A stretch of DNA of 6,222 nt from positions 1-6,222 of the forward strand of contig CANHNT010000120.1 of assembly GCA_947461985.1 (NCBI GenBank), written 5' to 3'. Made by a program: the position numbers and the translations under genes. The notes beneath the pieces were generated by a model, which saw only the letters and a program-made list of their open reading frames with translations, was not told where the DNA came from and ran no database searches. Positions 1 to 5,736 of the stretch are shown one piece after another (position 1 is the stretch's first letter; each line of letters opens with the position of its first letter). The DNA is from Bacteroidota bacterium (GTDB taxonomy: Bacteria; Bacteroidota; Bacteroidia; Chitinophagales; Chitinophagaceae).

Positions 1-44
1 CTGATGAACAAAATACAATGAAATTTAAATTGAATAAATTTTAA
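1..44 (+). CDS. Possible C-terminal tail of an upstream gene (partial)
   Basis: From position 3 one + strand frame is open to a TAA at 42-44 and reads DEQNTMKFKLNKF. The other two + frames have stops within the first 20 bases. The stop lies 22 bases before the palindromic terminator at 67-102, which would then serve this gene and the convergent helicase. The last residues alternate polar and hydrophobic and end in Phe, as in the final strand of many outer-membrane beta-barrels, but thirteen residues are too few to assign a family. The call rests on terminator geometry and the open frame; it could be chance in AT-rich intergenic DNA. Confidence 0.25.
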   Translation, partial: DEQNTMKFKLNKF

Positions 45-66
45 TAATTACGCTAATTAATTACAT

Positions 67-102
67 AAAAAAACTGGATTGAAATTTCAATCCAGTTTTT
101 TT
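67..102. terminator. Bidirectional intrinsic terminator (36-bp perfect palindrome)
   Basis: Bases 67-84 are the exact reverse complement of 85-102, centred between 84 and 85. The core ACTGGATTGAAA pairs with TTTCAATCCAGT and is flanked by an A-run on the left and a T-run on the right (to 104), so both strands give a hairpin followed by U-rich RNA. The real hairpin would open a few central bases as its loop. On the - strand it begins 13 bases past the helicase stop codon. On the + strand it would end any gene entering from the left edge. Confidence 0.85.
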
Positions 103-115
103 TTATACCAATCAT

Positions 116-1444
116 TTATTTTTTCTTACCTCTTTTTTTAGGTTTCCCATATTTCAAAAGCATTTTATCTTTGTGCCTAACCACAATATTTTTTTTGCTA
201 TTCTTAGCTGATTTTTCATGAAAAGCAGGACCAGCATCTTCTCTTTTTAAAGGAGGTAGAGGAGGCAGTTTCATAAATATTTTTGGTTTCTCGTCTTCTG
301 TTAATATCGTAGAAATTTCTATCGTTTCAGGCAATTCAAATTTAGGTATTTTAAGCGCCATTAAAACTTCAATCGCTTCTATAAATTTTTCTTCTTTGGG
401 AGTATAAAAAGTAATGGATATTCCTTTTTTTTCTGCTCTTCCCGTTCTCCCAATTCTATGAATATAATTTTCAGGTACTTCAGGCGTGTCAAAATTAATT
501 ACATGCGAAACTTCTGCAATATCAATACCTCTGGCTACTATATCTGTTGCTATGATAAATCGATAATTGCCGTTTTCAAATTCTTTAACGGTATTAAAAC
601 GATGATTTTGTTCCTTATTAGAATGAATGACACCAAACTCTCCTTCAAATAAGGAAATTAATTCTTCATATAAATCGTCAGCCATTCGCTTTGTTCCTAC
701 AAAAACGAGCACTTTTTCAAAAGTCTCTTTGTCGGCAAGCAACGATTTTAAAAAATTTACTTTCGTATAAAAATTATGAATCTGATAAGCTTTTTGCGAA
801 ATATTTTCTAAAGGAGTTCCTGTTGGTGCTGCTTCTACGTAAATCGGATCATTAAAATACAATGCAATTAGGTCTTCCACTTCTGGAATCATGGTTGCCG
901 AAAACATCATATTTTGTCTGCGCTCAGGCATCATCTCCATAATATTTTGAAGCTGAGTTCTGAACCCAAAATTGAGCATTTCATCGACCTCATCAATAAT
1001 TAATTTTTTGATGTTTTTGATTTTAAAAGATCCTTTCATTGCTAAATCAAATAATCGACCTGGAGTTGCAACTAAAATATCGGCTCCATTTTGCAACTCA
1101 ATATGTTGTGTATTAATATTGACTCCACCATACACACCAATTGCAGTCAAATTTGTATATTTCGCAATCTCTTCAATGTTTTTTACTACTTGGGTTACTA
1201 ATTCACGTGTTGGCACTAAAATTAAAATTTGAATACTTTTATTTTTATTGTATTTCCATTGATGAATACAAGGTAATAAATAAGAAAGTGTTTTTCCTGT
1301 TCCTGTCTGTGCAATTCCACAAAGGTCTTTTCCACTCAATGCAATTGGGAAAACTTTTTGCTGTATGGTGGTTGCTTTTGAGTAACCCAATTCATCTAAT
1401 GCATTTAATATTGGGGTACTTAATTTAAAATCTTCAAAAATCAT
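116..1444 (-). CDS. DEAD-box ATP-dependent RNA helicase (RhlE/DeaD-like)
   Basis: Cytoplasmic ATP-dependent RNA helicase of superfamily 2, expected to unwind short RNA duplexes in ribosome assembly or RNA turnover. The complete set of motifs is visible in the 442 residues: Q-motif region (F6 and TTIQQ 25-29), motif I AQTGTGKT (45-52), Ia PTREL (78-82), GG (106-107), Ib TPGRL (127-131), II DEVD (151-154), III SAT (182-184), IV VLVFVGTK (245-252), V ATDIVARGID (299-308) and VI HRIGRTGRA (329-337). Both RecA-like domains are therefore intact. A tail of about 70 residues follows, with a short proline-rich patch (PPLPPL, 394-399) and a very basic end (KYGKPKKRGKKK), typical of RNA-binding extensions in RhlE-type proteins. 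Motif II reads DEVD rather than DEAD; the catalytic Asp-Glu and final Asp remain. The start is the ATG at 1442-1444, which leaves the usual short N-terminus before the Q motif. It is monocistronic here, with a terminator just after its stop. Which helicase subgroup it belongs to cannot be settled by eye. Confidence 0.96.
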   Translation of the reverse strand: MIFEDFKLSTPILNALDELGYSKATTIQQKVFPIALSGKDLCGIAQTGTGKTLSYLLPCIHQWKYNKNKSIQILILVPTRELVTQVVKNIEEIAKYTNLTAIGVYGGVNINTQHIELQNGADILVATPGRLFDLAMKGSFKIKNIKKLIIDEVDEMLNFGFRTQLQNIMEMMPERRQNMMFSATMIPEVEDLIALYFNDPIYVEAAPTGTPLENISQKAYQIHNFYTKVNFLKSLLADKETFEKVLVFVGTKRMADDLYEELISLFEGEFGVIHSNKEQNHRFNTVKEFENGNYRFIIATDIVARGIDIAEVSHVINFDTPEVPENYIHRIGRTGRAEKKGISITFYTPKEEKFIEAIEVLMALKIPKFELPETIEISTILTEDEKPKIFMKLPPLPPLKREDAGPAFHEKSAKNSKKNIVVRHKDKMLLKYGKPKKRGKKK

Positions 1445-1509
1445 GAGTGTAAAGGTATCTTATTTAGTTAAAAAAATGAGGGAACAGTCAAATTATCAAA
1501 ACTCTTTTA

Positions 1510-1517
1510 TATATTTG
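1510..1517 (+). promoter_or_regulatory. Candidate -7 promoter element for the T9SS cargo gene
   Basis: TATATTTG matches the Bacteroidota housekeeping -7 consensus TAnnTTTG exactly and ends 22 bases before the ATG at 1540. No TTG is seen at the expected -33 distance, so the upstream element is weak or absent. The leader is A-rich with no Shine-Dalgarno sequence, as is common in this phylum. In AT-rich DNA such an 8-mer can also occur by chance. No convincing promoter for the divergent helicase was found in the same 95-bp spacer. Confidence 0.5.
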
Positions 1518-1539
1518 TTACAATAAATAAACATTAATA

Positions 1540-3261
1540 ATGAAATCAAAAATTTTATTTTCCCTATTTGGTATGTTACTATACAATTTATCAAATGCAC
1601 AATGTACTTCTTATGTAGACAATTTTGAAACGGGGAATTTATCACTTTGGACTACGATTGGGACTACAATTACAACGTCTACTTCAAATGTATTGCCTGC
1701 TGAAGGAGTTTATGGTTGTAAAATTGTTGGTGGTTCAGGTCTTCACTTAAAAGGTATTTCTAGAAGTTTTTCTGCCATTACACCCAACCCCAATACAATG
1801 AGTTGGTATATGAAGCCTGTAGGTACTGGCCAAAGCAATCACTTAGTGGCTGGAGATAATACCGTTACCGCTGCTAAAAGCATGGTGTTTTGTTATTGGT
1901 TGGGCTCAACTAACGAAATTGTATTTACTGGAACTACTGCCGGTGCAAGTTATAAAACTGCTGCCACGGCTAATGTTTGGTATTTAATTGAATTGAAAAA
2001 TATTGATTTTACAACACATACGTTTGATATTTATATTGATGGTGTTTTAAAGCAAGCGAATTTTGCATTTAGAAGCAGTCTTGTAAATTCAATAGAAAAG
2101 GTTCATTTATATAATTATGATAGTCTCGCTACTGGAAATTGGGATAATATAAAATTTGGTTCTAGTTCATCTATAATTAGTAAAGCTTCTGCTTTAAATG
2201 CAACTTCTATTACTGGAAATACTACAGATACTGATATTCAAGGTGCTGGACAAACGATAATCTATACATCTAACACTTGTAATTTAATTTCAACTGTAGT
2301 AAGCAGTGCCAATTTAGGCAGCACGTCTGCTAAAGTAACCGTAGAAAGTGCTACACCAACTCATAACACGCAACCGTATGTTAAACGTTGGTTTGAAGTT
2401 ACGCCTACCACACAAGGTTCGGGAAACATTACCTTTTATTTTACGCAAAATGATTTTAATACGTACAATACAACTGCAACTGCAACCGGTTGGCCTCTTT
2501 TACCTCAAAGTTCAACTGATGTTGCTGGAAAAGCAAATTTAAGAATTACTAAAAACGACGGGGCATTGGGTATAAATCCTGTTGTGTTAACTCCTACAAG
2601 CATTGTTTGGAATGCTGCGAATAGTTATTGGGAAGTTTTATTAACAACGCCTAGTTTTGGCCAATTCAGATTTCATGCAGTGAATCCTTTAGGTACAGCA
2701 TTGCCTGTTTATTTGGGTGATTTTTTTGGTAAAAAAGAGCACACAACCAATGTATTAAATTGGAATACGATTACTGAAAATAATTGCAAAGCATTTGAGG
2801 TGCAACGTAGCTTCAATGGAACAGATTTTACTGCTTTAGGAATGGTTAATAGTCAGGCTGCAAATGGAATGAGCAATTTAGAATTAAATTATTCATTTGT
2901 AGATATAAAACCTAAACAAGGACATAATTATTATCGTTTGCGTCAAATAGATTTAGATGGGAAAAGTACCTACTCTAAAGAAATTGATATAGTTGGGACT
3001 TCAAATGGAAGTGTAATCAATGTATATCCTAATCCTGCAAAAGACAATGTAACTGTTGAATATGCAAGTAACAGCAACGCTTCTTTATCTCTTCAAGTGA
3101 TTGATATGAGTGGTCGAATCATTAAACAAATTGAAACAAAAGTGATTTCGGGTAACAATGAAATTTTTATTTCATTAGATGGAGTTACTGCCGGAATGTA
3201 TCAATTACAATTGATTGAAAACAACCGTTTAAGTTATGTTCAAAAAATAGTTAAACAATAA
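1540..3261 (+). CDS. Secreted protein with LamG-like N-terminal domain and T9SS type A sorting domain
   Basis: Exported protein of 573 residues, with no enzymatic activity recognisable. Residues 1-20 are a signal peptide (basic MKSK, hydrophobic core, SNA before the cut). Predicted cleavage leaves Gln21 first, which fits the Bacteroidota 'Q-rule' for signal peptidase I substrates that become pyroglutamate. Residues about 22-208 (from YVDNFETGNLSLW to TGNWDNIKFG) look like a concanavalin/laminin-G type beta-sandwich. Residues about 215-385 form a Thr/Ser/Asn-rich beta region with the block YVKRWFEVTP...ITFYFTQNDFN, a layout I recognise from other Bacteroidota surface proteins. Residues 388-484 (LPVYLGDFFGKK...LNWNTITENN...FEVQRSFNGTDF...NYYRLRQIDLDGKSTYS) are the typical fibronectin-like spacer before the sorting signal. 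Residues 493-573 are the type A sorting domain: VYPNPAKDNV, SGRIIKQ, GMYQLQL, and a final KIVKQ. The family model is that T9SS carries such cargo across the outer membrane, removes this domain and releases the protein or anchors it on the surface. The natural ligand is unknown. It stands alone, with its own candidate promoter and terminator. Confidence 0.9.
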   Translation: MKSKILFSLFGMLLYNLSNAQCTSYVDNFETGNLSLWTTIGTTITTSTSNVLPAEGVYGCKIVGGSGLHLKGISRSFSAITPNPNTMSWYMKPVGTGQSNHLVAGDNTVTAAKSMVFCYWLGSTNEIVFTGTTAGASYKTAATANVWYLIELKNIDFTTHTFDIYIDGVLKQANFAFRSSLVNSIEKVHLYNYDSLATGNWDNIKFGSSSSIISKASALNATSITGNTTDTDIQGAGQTIIYTSNTCNLISTVVSSANLGSTSAKVTVESATPTHNTQPYVKRWFEVTPTTQGSGNITFYFTQNDFNTYNTTATATGWPLLPQSSTDVAGKANLRITKNDGALGINPVVLTPTSIVWNAANSYWEVLLTTPSFGQFRFHAVNPLGTALPVYLGDFFGKKEHTTNVLNWNTITENNCKAFEVQRSFNGTDFTALGMVNSQAANGMSNLELNYSFVDIKPKQGHNYYRLRQIDLDGKSTYSKEIDIVGTSNGSVINVYPNPAKDNVTVEYASNSNASLSLQVIDMSGRIIKQIETKVISGNNEIFISLDGVTAGMYQLQLIENNRLSYVQKIVKQ

Positions 3262-3281
3262 TTTTGATTTATTCATTAATA

Positions 3282-3313
3282 AAAAAAAGCTTCTTTTTTA
3301 AGAAGCTTTTTTT
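3282..3313. terminator. Bidirectional terminator between convergent genes
   Basis: Bases 3282-3295 (AAAAAAAGCTTCTT) pair perfectly with 3300-3313 (AAGAAGCTTTTTTT) around a TTTT loop, giving a 14-bp stem. The A-run and T-run at the ends supply a U-tract in both directions. It starts 21 bases after the stop of the T9SS cargo gene and its right arm covers the first two bases (3312-3313) of the cinA stop codon, so one hairpin ends both converging transcripts. Confidence 0.88.
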
Positions 3314-4538
3314 ATGGATTTTCTATAATAAATAGCCTCAATAAATTCAATGCTGAGTTTACAGTTAACACGGTGTTTTTTTCTCTGTCATAAGGAACCG
3401 TTATCATTTTTGCAATGCAAGTCGACTTGTTCGCAAAAGCAATCCAAACTTGGTTTTCGTGGTCATTTTTTTCAAGATAACCTGTAATAGAAAGCGCATA
3501 ATCAGTATTGAATTTTTGTAAACAATTTTGCGCCATTTCAAGGGCAGTAGCTTCGCTCACGACAGTGGTGGTTTCTATCGTATGTGTATTTACGCCCAAC
3601 ATATTTTCTTTGCTTTCAATACTATACGGAACGATGCCTCCTTTAAAATAAAGAGAAGAACCTTTTATTGATGTAATTTTTGCAGCAATATGTCCACCTG
3701 TGCAACTTTCAGCTACGGAAAGGGTTTTATTTTTTTCATTTAAAAGAATTCCAATTTGTGCTTCTAACTCAATATCTTGGTCGGCAACAAAAATGTTTGC
3801 CAATATACTTTTTAGCGTATTAAAATATTCATCAATTTCTGCTGCGCTTGTTTCAGTTCCAGTAAGCCTTAATTTTAGTAATCCTAGTTTAGGCAAATAG
3901 GCTAGCTTAATGTTTTGAGGCAAGGTTTTTTCAAATTCAATTAAACGGTTTGCCACAAAACTTTCCCCTTCGCCAGCAGTGATTAATGTGCGATGAATGA
4001 AATTAGGAGTTATGTATTTTTTACTAATTATTGATAACACGCGCGTTGAAACTAAATATTGCATTTCGAAAGGAACGCCCGGCAAGGCAATGATTAATTT
4101 ATCGTCTTTTTCAAAAAGCAATCCAGGTGCTGTGCCTACTTCATTAAATAAAACAACACAATTATTGGGCACCAATGCTTGATTGTTATTGATGGCTAAC
4201 ATGGGTCTTTTTCTTCGTTCAAAAAAAGAGGTAACATGTTTTAATACGGCTTCGTTCATTACTAAAGTAGATTCAAAATAGTCACAAAGAATGGGCTTGG
4301 TTAAATCATCATTGGTAGGTCCTAAACCACCCGTAAGCAAAATTATTTTTGAATGCTTTTGTTCTTCATTCAAGGCATTAATGATGTCTTCTTTATTGTC
4401 GCCCACTGCTACCCGACGTTTTACTTGCACGCCAATCGGATTGAGTTGTTGCGCAATCCAAGCCGAGTTGGTATCAATCGTTTGACCAATTAATAATTCA
4501 TCTCCAATAGTAATGATAGAACAGTATATGTTTTCCAA
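3312..4538 (-). CDS. cinA: CinA family protein (MoCF-like domain plus nicotinamide-nucleotide amidase-like domain)
   Basis: 408 residues, the usual length for two-domain CinA. The N-terminal COG1058/MoCF-biosynthesis-like domain (about 5-170) carries GDELLIGQTIDTNSAW (12-27), LTGGLGPTNDDLT (68-80) and LPGVPFEM (152-159). A central KH-like linker (about 180-250) includes GEGES and LAYLPKLGLLKLRL. The C-terminal PncC-like domain (about 258-405) has SVAESCTGG (274-282, with Ser278 as the proposed nucleophile), GSSLYFKGGIVPYSIESK (293-310) and DREKN (384-388). Family members have ADP-ribose pyrophosphatase activity in the first domain and NMN deamidase activity in the second, recycling pyridine nucleotides; the 'competence/damage-inducible' name is historical. 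One oddity is that the expected TGIAGPxGG...KPVG loop is replaced by a shorter TGYLEKNDHENQVW (352-365), so amidase activity is uncertain here. The start is TTG at 4536-4538: the frame runs upstream only to a stop at 4560-4562 without any ATG or GTG, and the protein begins right before the first conserved strand. It follows moxR by 11 bases and is probably co-transcribed with it. Its stop codon touches the terminator stem. Confidence 0.95.
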   Translation of the reverse strand: MENIYCSIITIGDELLIGQTIDTNSAWIAQQLNPIGVQVKRRVAVGDNKEDIINALNEEQKHSKIILLTGGLGPTNDDLTKPILCDYFESTLVMNEAVLKHVTSFFERRKRPMLAINNNQALVPNNCVVLFNEVGTAPGLLFEKDDKLIIALPGVPFEMQYLVSTRVLSIISKKYITPNFIHRTLITAGEGESFVANRLIEFEKTLPQNIKLAYLPKLGLLKLRLTGTETSAAEIDEYFNTLKSILANIFVADQDIELEAQIGILLNEKNKTLSVAESCTGGHIAAKITSIKGSSLYFKGGIVPYSIESKENMLGVNTHTIETTTVVSEATALEMAQNCLQKFNTDYALSITGYLEKNDHENQVWIAFANKSTCIAKMITVPYDREKNTVLTVNSALNLLRLFIIENP

Positions 4539-4549
4539 TAGGATATTTT

Positions 4550-5530
4550 TTAATATAATTTAAGTTTGCTTAACCGTTCCATTTCTTTCGATAGGATTGA
4601 TTTTAAGGCGCTTTGTTTCGCCTCTTTATTTTTGTAAACTAACCGATGATCAAGTACCGCAACGGCAATTTCTTGCACATCATCTTCTATCACAAAGTTT
4701 CTGCCATTGACTAAGGCGCAGGCTTTTAAACATTTTAAAAATATAATTCCACTTCTTGTAGATGCGCCTACAGAGATGCCTTCGTGCATTCTGGTTGCTC
4801 GTACAATGGTAGAAACGGCTGATATAATTTCATCATGAATAAAAACTTTTTCTGATTCTTGTTGCAATTCAATAATTTCTTCTAAGGAAAGGACTTGTTG
4901 AATATTGTCTAAATTATTGCTGATGTTGGTGTAGTTTTTATAAATTTCTATTTCTGTTTGTTCATCCACATATCCGAAATATATTTTCATAAAAAAACGA
5001 TCGAGTTGCGCAGCAGGAAGGGGATAGGTGCCTTCCATTTCTATTGGGTTTTGGGTAGCTATCGAAAAAAATAATTTTTCTAAGCGATAGGTTTTTTCAC
5101 CCATTGTAATTTGATTTTCTGCCATGCACTCCAAAAGCGCGCTTTGAACTTTAGGCGATGCTCTGTTTATTTCATCTGCTAGTAATACATTGCAAAATAG
5201 GGGTCCTTTTTTAAAAATAAATTCTTTGCTTGACTCGTCAAACACGTGCGTGCCTAATAAATCCATTGGTAATAAGTCGGGCGTAAATTGTATTCGTTTA
5301 AAAACCGAATTAGACTTGTTGGATGCAATGGAGCCTGCTAATGTCCTTGCTAAAACGGTTTTTCCGGTGCCAGGATTGTCTTCCATGAGTATGTGGCCTT
5401 TGGCTAAAAGACAAGTGATTACAGCTTTTATTTGTGGACGTTTGCCATGGATTACTTTTTCGATGTTTTGAATTAATGTTTCAATTTTTGTATTGGTAGA
5501 TTGTTCGTTTGAATATGTTGTCGTTTCCAT
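4550..5530 (-). CDS. MoxR family AAA+ ATPase
   Basis: 326 residues, the typical MoxR length; a soluble AAA+ ATPase thought to act as a chaperone in assembling or activating partner proteins, often von Willebrand factor A proteins. Visible motifs are Walker A DNPGTGKT (51-58, Lys57), Walker B VLLADEIN (115-122, Asp119-Glu120), NRASPKVQSALLECMAE (122-138), sensor 1 ATQNP (158-162), the conserved GTYPLPAAQLDRFF (167-180, putative Arg finger Arg178) and sensor 2 GASTRS (255-260, Arg259), where many relatives have GASPR. The C-terminal helical lid spans about 210-326. All catalytic residues are present. The start is the ATG at 5528-5530, placed 17 bases after a -7-like element; the first 15 or so residues are polar and poorly conserved. 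MoxR genes are usually followed by DUF58 and VWA genes, but here cinA follows directly, and the upstream gene is separated by a terminator. Its partner is therefore not evident, and the MoxR subgroup cannot be fixed by eye. Confidence 0.95.
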   Translation of the reverse strand: METTTYSNEQSTNTKIETLIQNIEKVIHGKRPQIKAVITCLLAKGHILMEDNPGTGKTVLARTLAGSIASNKSNSVFKRIQFTPDLLPMDLLGTHVFDESSKEFIFKKGPLFCNVLLADEINRASPKVQSALLECMAENQITMGEKTYRLEKLFFSIATQNPIEMEGTYPLPAAQLDRFFMKIYFGYVDEQTEIEIYKNYTNISNNLDNIQQVLSLEEIIELQQESEKVFIHDEIISAVSTIVRATRMHEGISVGASTRSGIIFLKCLKACALVNGRNFVIEDDVQEIAVAVLDHRLVYKNKEAKQSALKSILSKEMERLSKLKLY

Positions 5531-5547
5531 AAAAAAATTAATATTTT

Positions 5548-5555
5548 CAAAGTTA
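5548..5555 (-). promoter_or_regulatory. Candidate -7 promoter element for moxR-cinA
   Basis: On the - strand these bases read TAACTTTG, an exact match to the Bacteroidota -7 consensus TAnnTTTG, 17 bases before the moxR ATG. That implies a very short A/T-rich leader without a Shine-Dalgarno sequence. No TTG element is seen at the -33 distance. The match is supported by position, but the sequence is AT-rich enough for chance. Confidence 0.5.
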
Positions 5556-5558
5556 ATT

Positions 5559-5574
5559 GTAATTATTTAATTAC
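5559..5574. repeat. Inverted repeat next to the moxR -7 element (possible operator)
   Basis: GTAATTA and TAATTAC form a perfect 7-bp inverted repeat around TT. It starts three bases upstream of the candidate moxR -7 element, so a protein bound here would cover the region between -7 and -33. The arms are almost all A/T, so a chance palindrome is quite possible and no regulator can be named. Confidence 0.3.
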
Positions 5575-5622
5575 GGTACTGGATATTTATTTTTTGATGG
5601 GTTGTTGCTGTTCTATTATTTT

Positions 5623-5647
5623 ATAAATGATAGGATAAATCATTTAT
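5623..5647. repeat. 9-bp inverted repeat in the moxR upstream spacer
   Basis: ATAAATGAT (5623-5631) and ATCATTTAT (5639-5647) are exact reverse complements separated by seven bases (AGGATAA). The 25-bp layout resembles a dimeric repressor or activator site, about 70 bases upstream of the candidate moxR -7 element. It lacks a clear T-run on either side, so it is less likely to be a terminator. The function is not known. Confidence 0.35.
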
Positions 5648-5666
5648 TTCCATTTTAATCCATAAC

Positions 5667-5700
5667 AAAACACCACCAATTGGTTAATTGGTGGTGTTTT
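5667..5700 (-). terminator. Intrinsic terminator downstream of the E1 gene
   Basis: AAAACACCACCAATT (5667-5681) pairs perfectly with AATTGGTGGTGTTTT (5686-5700) around a four-base loop, a 15-bp stem with a G/C-rich middle. On the - strand it begins 36 bases after the E1 stop codon, ends in TTTTGTT, and separates that gene from moxR. The + strand reading has an even better T-tract (TTTTTATTTTTGTTTT), but no + strand gene precedes it. Confidence 0.85.
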
Positions 5701-5736
5701 TATTTTTGTTTTGTAAACGTTTAGGATGTTATAAAA

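Noticed and set aside
249..265. Shine-Dalgarno-like AAAGGAGGTAGAGGAGG on the + strand
   Set aside because: It is the complement of the Pro-rich PPLPPLKRE codons of the helicase tail, no credible + strand gene follows, and Bacteroidota rarely use such sites.
972..1232. Open + strand frame inside the helicase gene
   Set aside because: It is antisense to conserved helicase motifs, encodes no recognisable domain, and is explained by the codon pattern of the real gene.
1540..1610. Lipoprotein signal peptide for the T9SS cargo (Cys22 near the cleavage site)
   Set aside because: The residues before Cys are N-A-Q, with Gln at -1, which does not fit a lipobox. Cleavage after Ala20 by signal peptidase I, leaving Gln21, fits better.
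3450..3490. Frameshift in cinA around the T-run to explain the missing glycine loop
   Set aside because: The reading frame is the same before (DYALSITG) and after (VWIAF, DREKN) the loop, so a single-base error cannot explain it.
5190..5471. Open + strand frame of 93 codons inside moxR
   Set aside because: It lies opposite the Walker A and Walker B region of a well-supported MoxR gene and shows no domain or initiation signal.
5531..5736. Small protein gene, riboswitch or tRNA in the spacer
   Set aside because: No frame of useful length with a plausible start, no tRNA-like clover-leaf and no known riboswitch core was seen; only the dyads, the -7 element and the terminator are supported.
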